Below are positions 50,124-58,092 of a stretch of DNA of 63,079 nucleotides, piece by piece. Origin of the DNA: Aeromonas piscicola. GTDB lineage: Bacteria > Pseudomonadota > Gammaproteobacteria > Enterobacterales > Aeromonadaceae. The translations under genes and the position numbers were made by a program. The DNA lies in assembly GCF_000820005.1 (NCBI RefSeq), contig NZ_CDBL01000037.1, positions 1 through 63,079 of the forward strand, in the 5' to 3' direction. The number at the start of each line of letters is the position of its first letter. The stretch's first letter is position 1. The notes under the pieces were generated by a model. That model had not been told where the DNA came from and did not search any database. It worked only from the letters and a program-made list of their open reading frames with translations.

Positions 50124-51858
50124 GCTGTCCTCCCTGTGCACACTGCCAGCTGATGGCCAGGGCAAACCAGGCTGCGTGGGGGATCCACTGCTCACCCCAG
50201 CGCCAGTTCTGATCCAGCCGATCCTTGTACTCCTCCGGGATGAAGGCCACCTCAGCCTCGTCATCGAACCCTGAGGTGATGCCGTTGCAGATGCCGCCGA
50301 GGGCATTGGGATAACCGGCTGTATAGCCCGGGTTGTTGATGCCGTGGCCCGCCAGCATACAGGCGTTGAACGGGTTCTGCCCGAGGATCCAGTCGAGCTG
50401 GCGCTGGCCGAAGCCAAGCAGTTGCCCGGATTGCTGCGGGAGCTGCTCGGCGGCGGCAAAGGCCATGGCGGCCAGGGAGGCCAGCCGGGCATTCTCCCCC
50501 TGCCACCAGTAACCCGATTCGTTGTGGTGGGGCATAAAGAAGCTGACGCGAGGCGCTTCATCCACCCCTTTCACATACTGGCGGGCGAGGGAGAAGGGGT
50601 TGCCCGCCCGGGCGCACAGCGCCAGCTCGGCGGCCAGCGCCTGCTCCACTACCGTTTGTACCCGGGCCTTGTGCCCCTGACCCGGCTCTACACCTAAATA
50701 TTCCAGCAGCGCCAGCACCGGCAGGCCCGCTTCGGCGGCGTGATAGTAGGGGCGCGAGCCAGCCTCGTTGGCCGACCAGTAGTGACCCAGCTCCGGATGG
50801 ATGCGCTGGCGAGCGCAGAGTTTGCTGGCTCGGGCTCTTGCCTCGGACAGCCACTCGGAGCCGAACGTGCGGGTCAGCTCCACCGCCGCCAGCAGGGCGC
50901 AGTAGTCGTCGATGATGTTTTCGACCCCGTCATCGAGATAGGCGAGGTTGTACTCGCGCAGGTGCTGGTAGCCGCGTCTGGCCGCCTCTGCGTAGCGGCT
51001 GGCATCGAAGTCGCCACTGACGCTCTCGCGGGCGGCGCGGGCCAGCGCGGCGATGGCCATGCCGCCCCCTTGCCGGAAACCGGCTTGCCAGTTGGCGGAT
51101 TTGATCCCCTGCTGGGTGGCGTAGGCGCACAGCTCGCGCTGCTCCGGGTCCTTGCTCCACTTGTCGAACAGGGTCATGAAGAAAAAGCCCGACTCATCCT
51201 GCATCCGGCAGAGGAAATCGGCGCCGTGTAGCGCTTCGTCATTGAGCCGCTTGCAGAGATTCACCCCATCGATATCGCGGCGCGAGGCCAAGAGCTCCCG
51301 GCACTTGAGCAGGGCCCACACCACCATGGGGGTCTGCTGGGGATTGAGGTAGTTGGCGTAGGAGAGGTGGCTCAGGTATTTGCTCATGTCGCCGCTGGCA
51401 TCGAACCAGCCACCGTGCACATCTTTGTGCTGGTCGGTGCCAAACAGGCGGGCGCTGCGGTCGGCTCGATCGAAGGCGCCGCTGGCGCGCTGCCCCTTGA
51501 AGTAGTGAATGACGTCGGAGAGGCAGCGACTGGCCAGCAGATCCTGGCCGATGGCGAAACGGGTCGAGCGGACAATGCGCTGCTCCGTAGCGGTTGTGCC
51601 TATGGGGGCCGTTATTGCCTCCAGCCGATAGTGGCCGGGCTCCTTGAAGGCGGAGAAGTCGGCGCTTAGGTAAGCGCGGCCCTGCCAGCCGGGAACGCTC
51701 CCGGCCGCTTGCAGCGGGGTTTCAAACAAGATCTGGCCATCATCGAGGCGTTGCAGCCTGACATAGCCGCCGAGATCATGGGCGGGGGAGCTGGTTTGCA
51801 GCAGGGCGACCTTGTGCCCGTCGCACTCGTAGCCCACCTGATTGATCAAGAGTTCCAT
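50116..51858 (-). CDS. GH9 family glycosidase (exo-beta-glucosaminidase type)
   Basis: 580 residues from the ATG at 51858 (AGGAG about 11 bases upstream). There is no signal peptide, so it is cytoplasmic. An N-terminal Ig-like CelD_N domain (about 1-95) precedes the (alpha/alpha)6 GH9 catalytic domain. The nucleophile region is VHGGWFDASGDMSKYLSHL, and the acid/base region near the end NHRE-like HHNESGYWWQGEN and NPFNACMLAGHG. Although GH9 is mostly endoglucanases, Vibrio members in this same operon (VC0615) act on glucosamine-containing chitooligosaccharides, which fits the neighbouring glucosamine kinase. Substrate inferred from context. Confidence 0.92.
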   Translation of the reverse strand: MELLINQVGYECDGHKVALLQTSSPAHDLGGYVRLQRLDDGQILFETPLQAAGSVPGWQGRAYLSADFSAFKEPGHYRLEAITAPIGTTATEQRIVRSTRFAIGQDLLASRCLSDVIHYFKGQRASGAFDRADRSARLFGTDQHKDVHGGWFDASGDMSKYLSHLSYANYLNPQQTPMVVWALLKCRELLASRRDIDGVNLCKRLNDEALHGADFLCRMQDESGFFFMTLFDKWSKDPEQRELCAYATQQGIKSANWQAGFRQGGGMAIAALARAARESVSGDFDASRYAEAARRGYQHLREYNLAYLDDGVENIIDDYCALLAAVELTRTFGSEWLSEARARASKLCARQRIHPELGHYWSANEAGSRPYYHAAEAGLPVLALLEYLGVEPGQGHKARVQTVVEQALAAELALCARAGNPFSLARQYVKGVDEAPRVSFFMPHHNESGYWWQGENARLASLAAMAFAAAEQLPQQSGQLLGFGQRQLDWILGQNPFNACMLAGHGINNPGYTAGYPNALGGICNGITSGFDDEAEVAFIPEEYKDRLDQNWRWGEQWIPHAAWFALAISWQCAQGGQHD

Positions 51859-51934
51859 CAAGGTATTACTCCTGTGGTTCACCGACAGACGGTGAGGCAC
51901 ATCACGGGGCTGTGGCCGCCCCGTATCGAGGCAT

Positions 51935-51956
51935 GGCCGGACAGCGCAGTCCGGCC
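51935..51956 (-). repeat. Intra-operon hairpin between the ABC ATPase and GH9 genes
   Basis: GGCCGGAC-AGCGCA-GTCCGGCC forms a perfect 8-bp GC stem without a T run, in the 114-bp gap of an otherwise compact operon. It may stabilise the upstream transporter mRNA or attenuate the enzyme genes. Confidence 0.65.
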
Positions 51957-51972
51957 GGTCTAAGGCTCACCC

Positions 51973-52974
51973 TCACTCGTAGAGGTAGCAGCGCACGAAG
52001 TGGTTGTCGGCGAGCTTGGTGATGGGGGGCAGCTCATCCTTGCAGCGGGCCATCGCCTGATTGCAGCGCCCGGCAAAGGGGCAGCCGCAGGATTCCGGTG
52101 TCCACAGCGGTATCTCCCCCTTGCGGCCCCCCTCCAGTTCGGCGTGGATGCTCTTCTCGGGGTCGGGCACCGCCGAGATGAGCAACTGGGTGTAGGGGTG
52201 CTGGGGGTGGTGCAGTATCTCGTCCACCTCGCCCCACTCCACCATGTGGCCCACGTACATCACCGCCAAGTCTTCCGCCACGTAGCGGGCGGTGGCGATG
52301 TCGTGGGTGATGTAGAGCATGGAGACCCCCAGCTCGTTCTTCATCTGCTCCATCAGGTTGAGGATGCCGATGCGAATGGAGACGTCGAGCATGGAAGTCG
52401 GCTCGTCCGCCAGCACCACTTCCGCCTCCACCGCCAGGTTGCGGGCTATGTTGACCCGTTGGCGCTGGCCGCCGGAGAGCTGGTGGGGGTACTTGGCCGC
52501 CGTCGCCTTGGCCGGAGTCAAGCCGACCTTCTCCAGCAGGGCATGGACCATGTCCGGCAGGTCTTTCTTGTCGATCACCTTGCTGTGCAGCAGCAGGGGG
52601 CGGGCTATGTGGTGGTAGATGGTGTGGGTCGGGTTGAGCGAACCGAACGGGTCTTGCCACACCATCTGCACGCTCTGGCGATAGTCGAGCAGGGCCGTGC
52701 CCTTGTTGAACTCCTCCAGATCCCGGCCGCGATAGAGGATGCGGCCGCTGGAGAGCTTGTACATCTTGGCGATGATCTTGGCGATGGTGCTCTTGCCGGA
52801 GCCCGACTCCCCCACCACCGCCAGGGCGCGGCCCCGGTGCAGGTTGAAGGTGATGTCGGAGAGGGCCCGCATCTTGCCGCTCTTGATGGCATTTGAGTTG
52901 ACGGGGAAGTCCTTGTAGAGGTGCTGGACTTCGATGATGGGCGCGTCGGTTTGGGCGATTTGCATGACAGACAT
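51973..52974 (-). CDS. Chitooligosaccharide ABC transporter ATPase (OppF/DppF type)
   Basis: 333 residues. All nucleotide-binding motifs are intact: Walker A GESGSGKST, signature LSGGQRQRV, Walker B VVLADEPTSMLDV and the switch His (YITHD). The C-terminal extension has the Cys-rich oligopeptide transporter motif (CGCPFAGRCNQAMARC) seen in OppD/DppF subunits. It powers import with the paired ATPase just upstream (stop and start two bases apart). The substrate is taken from the operon: in Vibrio the same transporter carries (GlcNAc)n. Confidence 0.94.
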   Translation of the reverse strand: MSVMQIAQTDAPIIEVQHLYKDFPVNSNAIKSGKMRALSDITFNLHRGRALAVVGESGSGKSTIAKIIAKMYKLSSGRILYRGRDLEEFNKGTALLDYRQSVQMVWQDPFGSLNPTHTIYHHIARPLLLHSKVIDKKDLPDMVHALLEKVGLTPAKATAAKYPHQLSGGQRQRVNIARNLAVEAEVVLADEPTSMLDVSIRIGILNLMEQMKNELGVSMLYITHDIATARYVAEDLAVMYVGHMVEWGEVDEILHHPQHPYTQLLISAVPDPEKSIHAELEGGRKGEIPLWTPESCGCPFAGRCNQAMARCKDELPPITKLADNHFVRCYLYE

Positions 52975-52976
52975 CC

Positions 52977-53996
52977 TTAACAGCCAGCGGCCTTGTCCAG
53001 ATAGAAAACGGGATCCGGTTGCTCATCCTGCGCCTCATAAAGGTGGCAGGCGGTTTGTTGCCCCGGCCGGATCTCGACCAGGCGGGTGTACTCCTGGCGG
53101 CAGCGATCGTGCACCTTGCCACAGCGGGCCTGGAAGCGGCAGCCGACCGGCACCTCCAGCAGGTTGAGCGGTGTGCCCGGGATCCCCTCCAGCACGGTTT
53201 TCGGGCCGTGCAGGGGCGGGAAGGAGTTGCCGAGCCCGCGGGTATAGGGGTGCAGGGGCGAGGTCAGGATCGCCTTGGACGGCGCCACCTCGATCAGCTC
53301 ACCGGCGTACATGATGCCGATGCGATCGCAGAATTCGACCATCAAGGAGAGGTCGTGGGTGATGAACAGAATGGAGAAGTTGAACTGCTCTTTCAGGGCG
53401 TAGACCTTCTGCAGTATCTCCCGCTGCACCACCACATCCAGCGCCGTGGTCGGCTCGTCCATGATCAAAAGCTCGGGGTTGAGCGCCATGGCGATGGCAA
53501 TCACCAGCCGCTGGCGCATGCCGCCGGAGAACTGGTGCGGATAATCCTTGAGCCGGCTCGGGTGTATGTCGACTATCTCCAGCAGCACCTGGGCGCGCTT
53601 GATCGCCTCGTAACGGGTCATGCCGGGATTGTGGGCCAGCAGCACATCGCAGAACTGCTCCTCCATGCGCAGCACTGGGTTGAGCGCGTTCATGGCGGAC
53701 TGGAACACCACGGATACCTGTTGCCAGCGGTAGGATCGCAGCCGCTCTTCGCCGTAGTGGAGTATGTTCTCTCCCTTGAACAGGATTTCGCCGCCACTGA
53801 TGTAGGCGGGCGGCTTGTGCAACCGGGCCACCGAGAAGGCGATGGTGGACTTGCCGCAGCCGGACTCGCCGGCGAGGCCGAATACCTCGCCGGGGGCTAT
53901 GTCAAAGCTGACCGAGTTGACGGCGCGCACGTCGCCGCTCTCGGTGATGTAGTCGACGCAGAGGTTGCGTACCGACAGCAGGGGTGGGGTCTTCAT
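52977..53996 (-). CDS. Chitooligosaccharide ABC transporter ATPase (OppD/DppD type)
   Basis: 339 residues with Walker [10 protein letters not shown], signature FSGGMRQRL, Walker [14 protein letters not shown] and switch His FITHD. The Cys-containing C-terminal oligopeptide/dipeptide domain ([14 protein letters not shown]) is present. It pairs with the following ATPase as the heterodimeric motor of the importer. Its start overlaps the upstream permease stop by four bases (ATGA). Confidence 0.94.
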   Translation of the reverse strand: MKTPPLLSVRNLCVDYITESGDVRAVNSVSFDIAPGEVFGLAGESGCGKSTIAFSVARLHKPPAYISGGEILFKGENILHYGEERLRSYRWQQVSVVFQSAMNALNPVLRMEEQFCDVLLAHNPGMTRYEAIKRAQVLLEIVDIHPSRLKDYPHQFSGGMRQRLVIAIAMALNPELLIMDEPTTALDVVVQREILQKVYALKEQFNFSILFITHDLSLMVEFCDRIGIMYAGELIEVAPSKAILTSPLHPYTRGLGNSFPPLHGPKTVLEGIPGTPLNLLEVPVGCRFQARCGKVHDRCRQEYTRLVEIRPGQQTACHLYEAQDEQPDPVFYLDKAAGC

Positions 53997-54901
53997 GCTG
54001 TCCTCTCCTGTGGTGCTGAGACGGGTGCGGCGAGTTTTTTCCAGCGGTTGAGCCCTTTATGGGATCGCAGCTGAGGGTTGGCTATCTCGTCGATGGCGAA
54101 GTTGAGCAGGGCCAGACCTGCGCCCAGGGTGGCGATGGCGAAGCAGGGGGCCAGGATCTCCCACCAGGCACCCACCAGGATGGCGCTGGAGGTCTGGGCG
54201 TTGTAGAGCATGATGCCCCAGCTGACCACGGTCGGATCGCCAAGCCCCAGGAACTCCAGGGTCGCCTCGGTGACGATGGCGTAGATGATGGAGCCGATGA
54301 AGCTCACCCCTATGATGGAGATGAGGTTCGGCAGGATCTCCACCAGAATGATGCGCCAGGCCGGCTCCCCCAGTACCTCGGCGGCGATGACGAACTCTTT
54401 CTCGCGCAGCGCCAGGGTCTGGGCCCGGATGACGCGCGCGCCATAGGCCCAGGAGGTAAAGCCTATGATGAGCGCGATCACCGTCGGTGACGCCTCCCCG
54501 ATAAAGCTCGCCAACACCAGTAGCAGGGGGAGGTTGGGGATCACCAGCACCACGTTCATCAGGAAGGTGAGGCACTCGTCGATCACGCCGCCAAAGTAGC
54601 CGGCGGTGATGCCGATGGTGATGGCGAGGGCGCACACCAGTATGCCGGCCCCGAAGCCCACCATCAGGGAGATGCGGGCGCCGTTGGCAAACTGGGACCA
54701 GATGTCGTGGCCCATGCGGGTGGTACCCATCACGTACTCGGCGCTGGGGGGCTGGTGCGGACGGGAGATTCGCTTGGTCGGTTCGTTGCTGGCCAGCAGG
54801 GGGGCGAACAGTGCCATCAGCACGAAGCTGACCACGATGAAGAGGCCGAAGGCGGCTTTCTTGTTGCCCAGCAGGATTTTCAAAATAGTCGGCATACGCA
54901 T
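53993..54901 (-). CDS. Chitooligosaccharide ABC transporter permease (DppC type)
   Basis: 302 residues with six predicted helices. The N-terminal helix is followed by a periplasmic loop (MGTTRMGHDIWSQFANGARISLMVGFGAG, typical of DppC/OppC). The EAA loop that couples to the ATPase lies in EKEFVIAAEVLGEPAWRIILVEILPNL. It forms the inner-membrane channel with the DppB-type subunit, whose gene ends one base before its start region. Confidence 0.94.
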   Translation of the reverse strand: MRMPTILKILLGNKKAAFGLFIVVSFVLMALFAPLLASNEPTKRISRPHQPPSAEYVMGTTRMGHDIWSQFANGARISLMVGFGAGILVCALAITIGITAGYFGGVIDECLTFLMNVVLVIPNLPLLLVLASFIGEASPTVIALIIGFTSWAYGARVIRAQTLALREKEFVIAAEVLGEPAWRIILVEILPNLISIIGVSFIGSIIYAIVTEATLEFLGLGDPTVVSWGIMLYNAQTSSAILVGAWWEILAPCFAIATLGAGLALLNFAIDEIANPQLRSHKGLNRWKKLAAPVSAPQERTA

Positions 54902-54902
54902 C

Positions 54903-55886
54903 TTATTTGCCTCCTGTACGCAGACGGGGATCCAGGAAGACGTAGAGCACGTCGGCCAGGAAGTTGAAGCTGAGCATGGTGATGGTCATGATGAGCAGCT
55001 GCCCCTGGATGAGCGGGTAGTCGCGGGCCAGAATGCCCTGATAGAGAGTCAGACCCAGCCCCGGGTAGTTGAAGATCACCTCTGTGATGAGGGAGCCGCC
55101 GATGACGAAACCGAGCGCCATGGAGAGCGCGGTGACGCTCGGCAGTATGGCGTTGCGGGCACCGTAGTTGAAAATGACCCTGTTGCTGGAGAGCCCCTTG
55201 GCCTTGGCCATGGTGATGTAATCCTCCCCCAGCAGGTTGATCATGTTGTTGCGCATGGTGATGAGGAAGCCCCCCACTTGCACCATGGCCAGCGTCAGCA
55301 CTGGCATGACGGCGTGCAGCATGATGCTCTTGATGTGTTCCCAGCCGAAATCGGCGGTGATCTCCGGGCTGTAGGCATAGCCGATGGGCAGCCACTCCAG
55401 ACTGACCCCGAACAGGAAGAGGGCGAGCAGCGAGATGACCACGGGCGGAATGGCCTGCATCACCAGCGTGAGCGGGGAGAGTATGCTGTCCATGCGTCCC
55501 CCCCGGTGCCAGGCGGCGAAGATGCCGACGATGGAGCCGATGGAGAAGCTGAGGATGGTGGATGTGCCCACCAGAAACAGGGTCCAGCCGATGGCGCGAC
55601 CCAGCACGTCAGCCACGGGTTGGGGGTAGTAGCGCACCGAGGTGCCGAGATCCCAGGTGAAGACGCTCTTCACATAGGTGAGAAATTGGGTGCTGATGGG
55701 GCCGTCCACAAAGCCGAAGGTCGCTTTGAGGGCCTCCAGTGCGGCTGGTTCCATCATGGCGCCAGCCCGGGCAAACATGACGGAGACAGGATCCCCCGGC
55801 ATGGCTCTGGGTAGCAGGAAGTTGATGGTGGCGGCCACCAGGAAGGCGACCAGATAGAAGGAGAAACGTCTCAGTATAAATCCCAT
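54903..55886 (-). CDS. Chitooligosaccharide ABC transporter permease (DppB type)
   Basis: 327 residues from the ATG at 55886; upstream in-frame residues lack similarity. Six predicted helices. The opening MGFILRRFSFYLVAFLVAATINFLLPRAMPGDP matches DppB/OppB. The EAA loop is in GEDYITMAKAKGLSSNRVIFNYGARNAILP. It is the first membrane gene after the binding protein, separated from it by a hairpin at 55979-55996. Confidence 0.94.
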   Translation of the reverse strand: MGFILRRFSFYLVAFLVAATINFLLPRAMPGDPVSVMFARAGAMMEPAALEALKATFGFVDGPISTQFLTYVKSVFTWDLGTSVRYYPQPVADVLGRAIGWTLFLVGTSTILSFSIGSIVGIFAAWHRGGRMDSILSPLTLVMQAIPPVVISLLALFLFGVSLEWLPIGYAYSPEITADFGWEHIKSIMLHAVMPVLTLAMVQVGGFLITMRNNMINLLGEDYITMAKAKGLSSNRVIFNYGARNAILPSVTALSMALGFVIGGSLITEVIFNYPGLGLTLYQGILARDYPLIQGQLLIMTITMLSFNFLADVLYVFLDPRLRTGGK

Positions 55887-55978
55887 GGTAAACCCTTTTA
55901 CTGCAAGCCTGCCCCGCGCCGGGCAAAGCTCCCCCAACCCCGTACGATCCGGGGGATGGAAGACATGGCGGGGAAAAT

Positions 55979-55996
55979 GGCCCCCCGCAGGGGGCC
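55979..55996 (-). repeat. Hairpin between CBP and transporter genes
   Basis: GGCCCCC and GGGGGCC flank a short loop just after the CBP stop codon, followed on the minus strand by ATTTTCC. Such hairpins let the binding-protein gene be expressed more strongly than the permease and ATPase genes by partial termination or RNA stability. Confidence 0.7.
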
Positions 55997-56003
55997 GGGG
56001 TGG

Positions 56004-57689
56004 TTAGCTGTTTGGCTTGAGTGACAACACGTGCAGCAGACGTTCCGGGGTATCCGGGTGAACCTGCGGCTTGGCAACCGGGTTGTCGGCACTGAACCAG
56101 CCATTGAAGCGCTTGGTGCTGTATTCGTACCAGGTCGGGTTGTTGAACACAGGGATGATGGTCTGGTTGGCACCGACCCTGTCCTGGATCTCGAACATGA
56201 TGGCCTTCTGCTTGGCGGCATCGGCGGTCTGGGTGAAGTCATCGATCAGCTTGTCCAGCGCCGGATCCTTGTAGCGGGGCGCCGCAAAGCGGTTGCCACG
56301 CTCACCCATGTTGCGGGAGTGGAAGGCGGTCTCGAAGTACTTGTGCGGGTTGGCACCGGCGAAGTACCCCTGCAGCGCGACGTCGAAGTCACCGGTGATC
56401 AGGTTTTCGGTCCAGACGGTGGCTTCCGGGGTGGCTGTCTTGGCATTCAGGCCCAGGGCCTGCAAGCCTTCGACCCCGATCTGGGCGGTGTTGACCCAGT
56501 CGGTCCAGCCGTTCGGCACCAGCACCTTGAAGGTGATCTTCTGGCAGGTCGGGGTGTCGAGGAACTTGTCGCCGTCACAGTCCTTGTAGCCAGCCTGTTT
56601 CAGCAGGGCCTTGGCCCCTTCCAGGTCGAACTTGTTGAACTTGCCGTATTTCTTCTCGACTTCCGGATTGTCCCAGGAGGCGAATGCCTTGCCCAGACCT
56701 GACGGGTATTCGTTGACGGTCGGGTAGCCGTAGCCGGCAATGTCCACCATGGCCTGACGGTCCATCGCCATGGAGAAGGCGCGGCGGAAGTTGATGTCGT
56801 TGAAGGCTTCGTGGTTGCCGGGATTCTTGGTCTGGAAGTTGACGTTGAATGCCACTGTACCTGAGGCCGGGAACCAGTATTTGTTGTTCTTCGGATCGTT
56901 GCCGACGTAGAGGCGCTCGATGTCTGGCACAAAGGATCCGAACCAGTCCACATCACCCTTCATCACTGCTGCCAGCACCTGATCGTTGGTGGCCATCTGC
57001 GGCATGCGCAGGCAGTCGATGGAGAGGTTGGCGTTATCCCAGTAGTGCGGGTTGCGGCACTGGGTGTAGAGCTGGGCGGAGAAGTTGTCCACCTCGGTGA
57101 AGGGACCGGTACCGACCGGCTTGTCGTTGGTGAAGGCAACCGGATCCTTCACGGATTTCCACTGGTGCTCGGGGACGATTGGCACCAGTACTAGGTCATT
57201 CACCACGTTGGTGTTGACGTCGGTCAGCTCGAACTTGACCTTGTTGGGGGCCAGCTTCTCGATGCTCTTGATCTGGGTCCAGATAGAGCGCTCGTCCAGC
57301 GCCTTGTTGGCCTTGACCAGATTGAAGGAGAAGAGGATGTCATCGGCGGTAAAGGGCTGACCGTCAGACCACTTGACCCCGTCACGCAGATCGAAGGTGA
57401 CGGATTTCAGGTCTTCGCTGAACGCATAGTTGGTGGCCAGACGATAGACGGGTTTGCCCCCCTGCATATCGTTGAAGATCACCAGAGGTTCATAGATGAA
57501 GTGACGGGTGGTGTGTAGCAGGCCCGCTTGCAAGAAGGGGTTGAAGTTCTTGACCCAGGCCGTTTCCTGTTGGGCGACCAGGGTCAGCACCGTCTTGTTT
57601 TCGGCTGCCATGGCAGTGCCGGCAGCCCCGGCCAGCATCATGGTTCCCAGCAGTACAGCAGTAGAGATTTTGGATACTTTGGCAAGCAT
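56004..57689 (-). CDS. cbp: Periplasmic chitooligosaccharide-binding protein CBP (SBP family 5)
   Basis: 561 residues with a signal peptide of about 28 residues (ends TAMAA). It is a family 5 solute-binding protein: FDLRDGVKWSDGQPFTADDILFSF and ... DFDVALQGYFAGANPHKYFETAFHS are typical. In Vibrio the homologue (VC0620) binds (GlcNAc)n and also holds the sensor ChiS inactive until ligand is bound; gene position right after chiS supports the same dual role. The upstream region (57690-58030) is AT-rich with paired 9-bp repeats that may be regulator sites. Confidence 0.95.
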   Translation of the reverse strand: MLAKVSKISTAVLLGTMMLAGAAGTAMAAENKTVLTLVAQQETAWVKNFNPFLQAGLLHTTRHFIYEPLVIFNDMQGGKPVYRLATNYAFSEDLKSVTFDLRDGVKWSDGQPFTADDILFSFNLVKANKALDERSIWTQIKSIEKLAPNKVKFELTDVNTNVVNDLVLVPIVPEHQWKSVKDPVAFTNDKPVGTGPFTEVDNFSAQLYTQCRNPHYWDNANLSIDCLRMPQMATNDQVLAAVMKGDVDWFGSFVPDIERLYVGNDPKNNKYWFPASGTVAFNVNFQTKNPGNHEAFNDINFRRAFSMAMDRQAMVDIAGYGYPTVNEYPSGLGKAFASWDNPEVEKKYGKFNKFDLEGAKALLKQAGYKDCDGDKFLDTPTCQKITFKVLVPNGWTDWVNTAQIGVEGLQALGLNAKTATPEATVWTENLITGDFDVALQGYFAGANPHKYFETAFHSRNMGERGNRFAAPRYKDPALDKLIDDFTQTADAAKQKAIMFEIQDRVGANQTIIPVFNNPTWYEYSTKRFNGWFSADNPVAKPQVHPDTPERLLHVLSLKPNS

Positions 57690-57852
57690 ATTATGTCCTT
57701 TCTTATTTATATTCCTTGTTCGGATTTGAGCACCGACATCGCATGCTGTGGAGGTCGGCCCTCAATGTTGGTCAGGTTTTGCACCCTTGTAGTTGTGTCA
57801 TCCAACGTCCCTAGCAAAGCAGAGTTAACAGGAAAACAACAACTGTTCCGTT

Positions 57853-57899
57853 CGTCGATATCGTAAAAATCACGGCCCTTACGTCAATTTCGTCAAAAT
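57853..57899 (-). promoter_or_regulatory. Two pairs of 9-bp tandem repeats in the cbp promoter region
   Basis: CGTCGATAT-CGTAAAAAT (57853-57870) and CGTCAATTT-CGTCAAAAT (57882-57899) share the pattern CGTC(A/G)AT/TT-CGT(C/A)AAAAT, with starts 29 bases apart. They lie about 165-210 bases before the cbp start codon, with a TTGTTT-N17-TGCTAG-like promoter on the gene side. They are candidates for the ChiS binding sites that activate this operon in Vibrio; I do not know the exact ChiS motif. Confidence 0.5.
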
Positions 57900-58037
57900 G
57901 ACTTTTAACTCATTTTAAATCATTAAGTTATGTTATTTGCTTTGGCGTAATAAGTCCCTGTCTTAAGGCCATTCATGACAATTGTGTGAATTGGATCGGC
58001 TCTCGTTTTGACGCCTTTTGCCCGCTTAATTCTGCAC

Positions 58038-58085
58038 AAAAAAAAACCGCCCCGGCAAGTGTGAGCCAGGGCGCAGATCGGGGCG
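58038..58085 (-). terminator. Terminator of chiS
   Basis: CGGGGCG and CGCCCCG (58079-58085 and 58048-58054) form a stem with a long, partly structured loop; on the minus strand a run of about nine T residues follows. It lies just after the chiS stop codon and separates chiS from the cbp operon. Confidence 0.85.
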
Positions 58086-58092
58086 TGTCATG

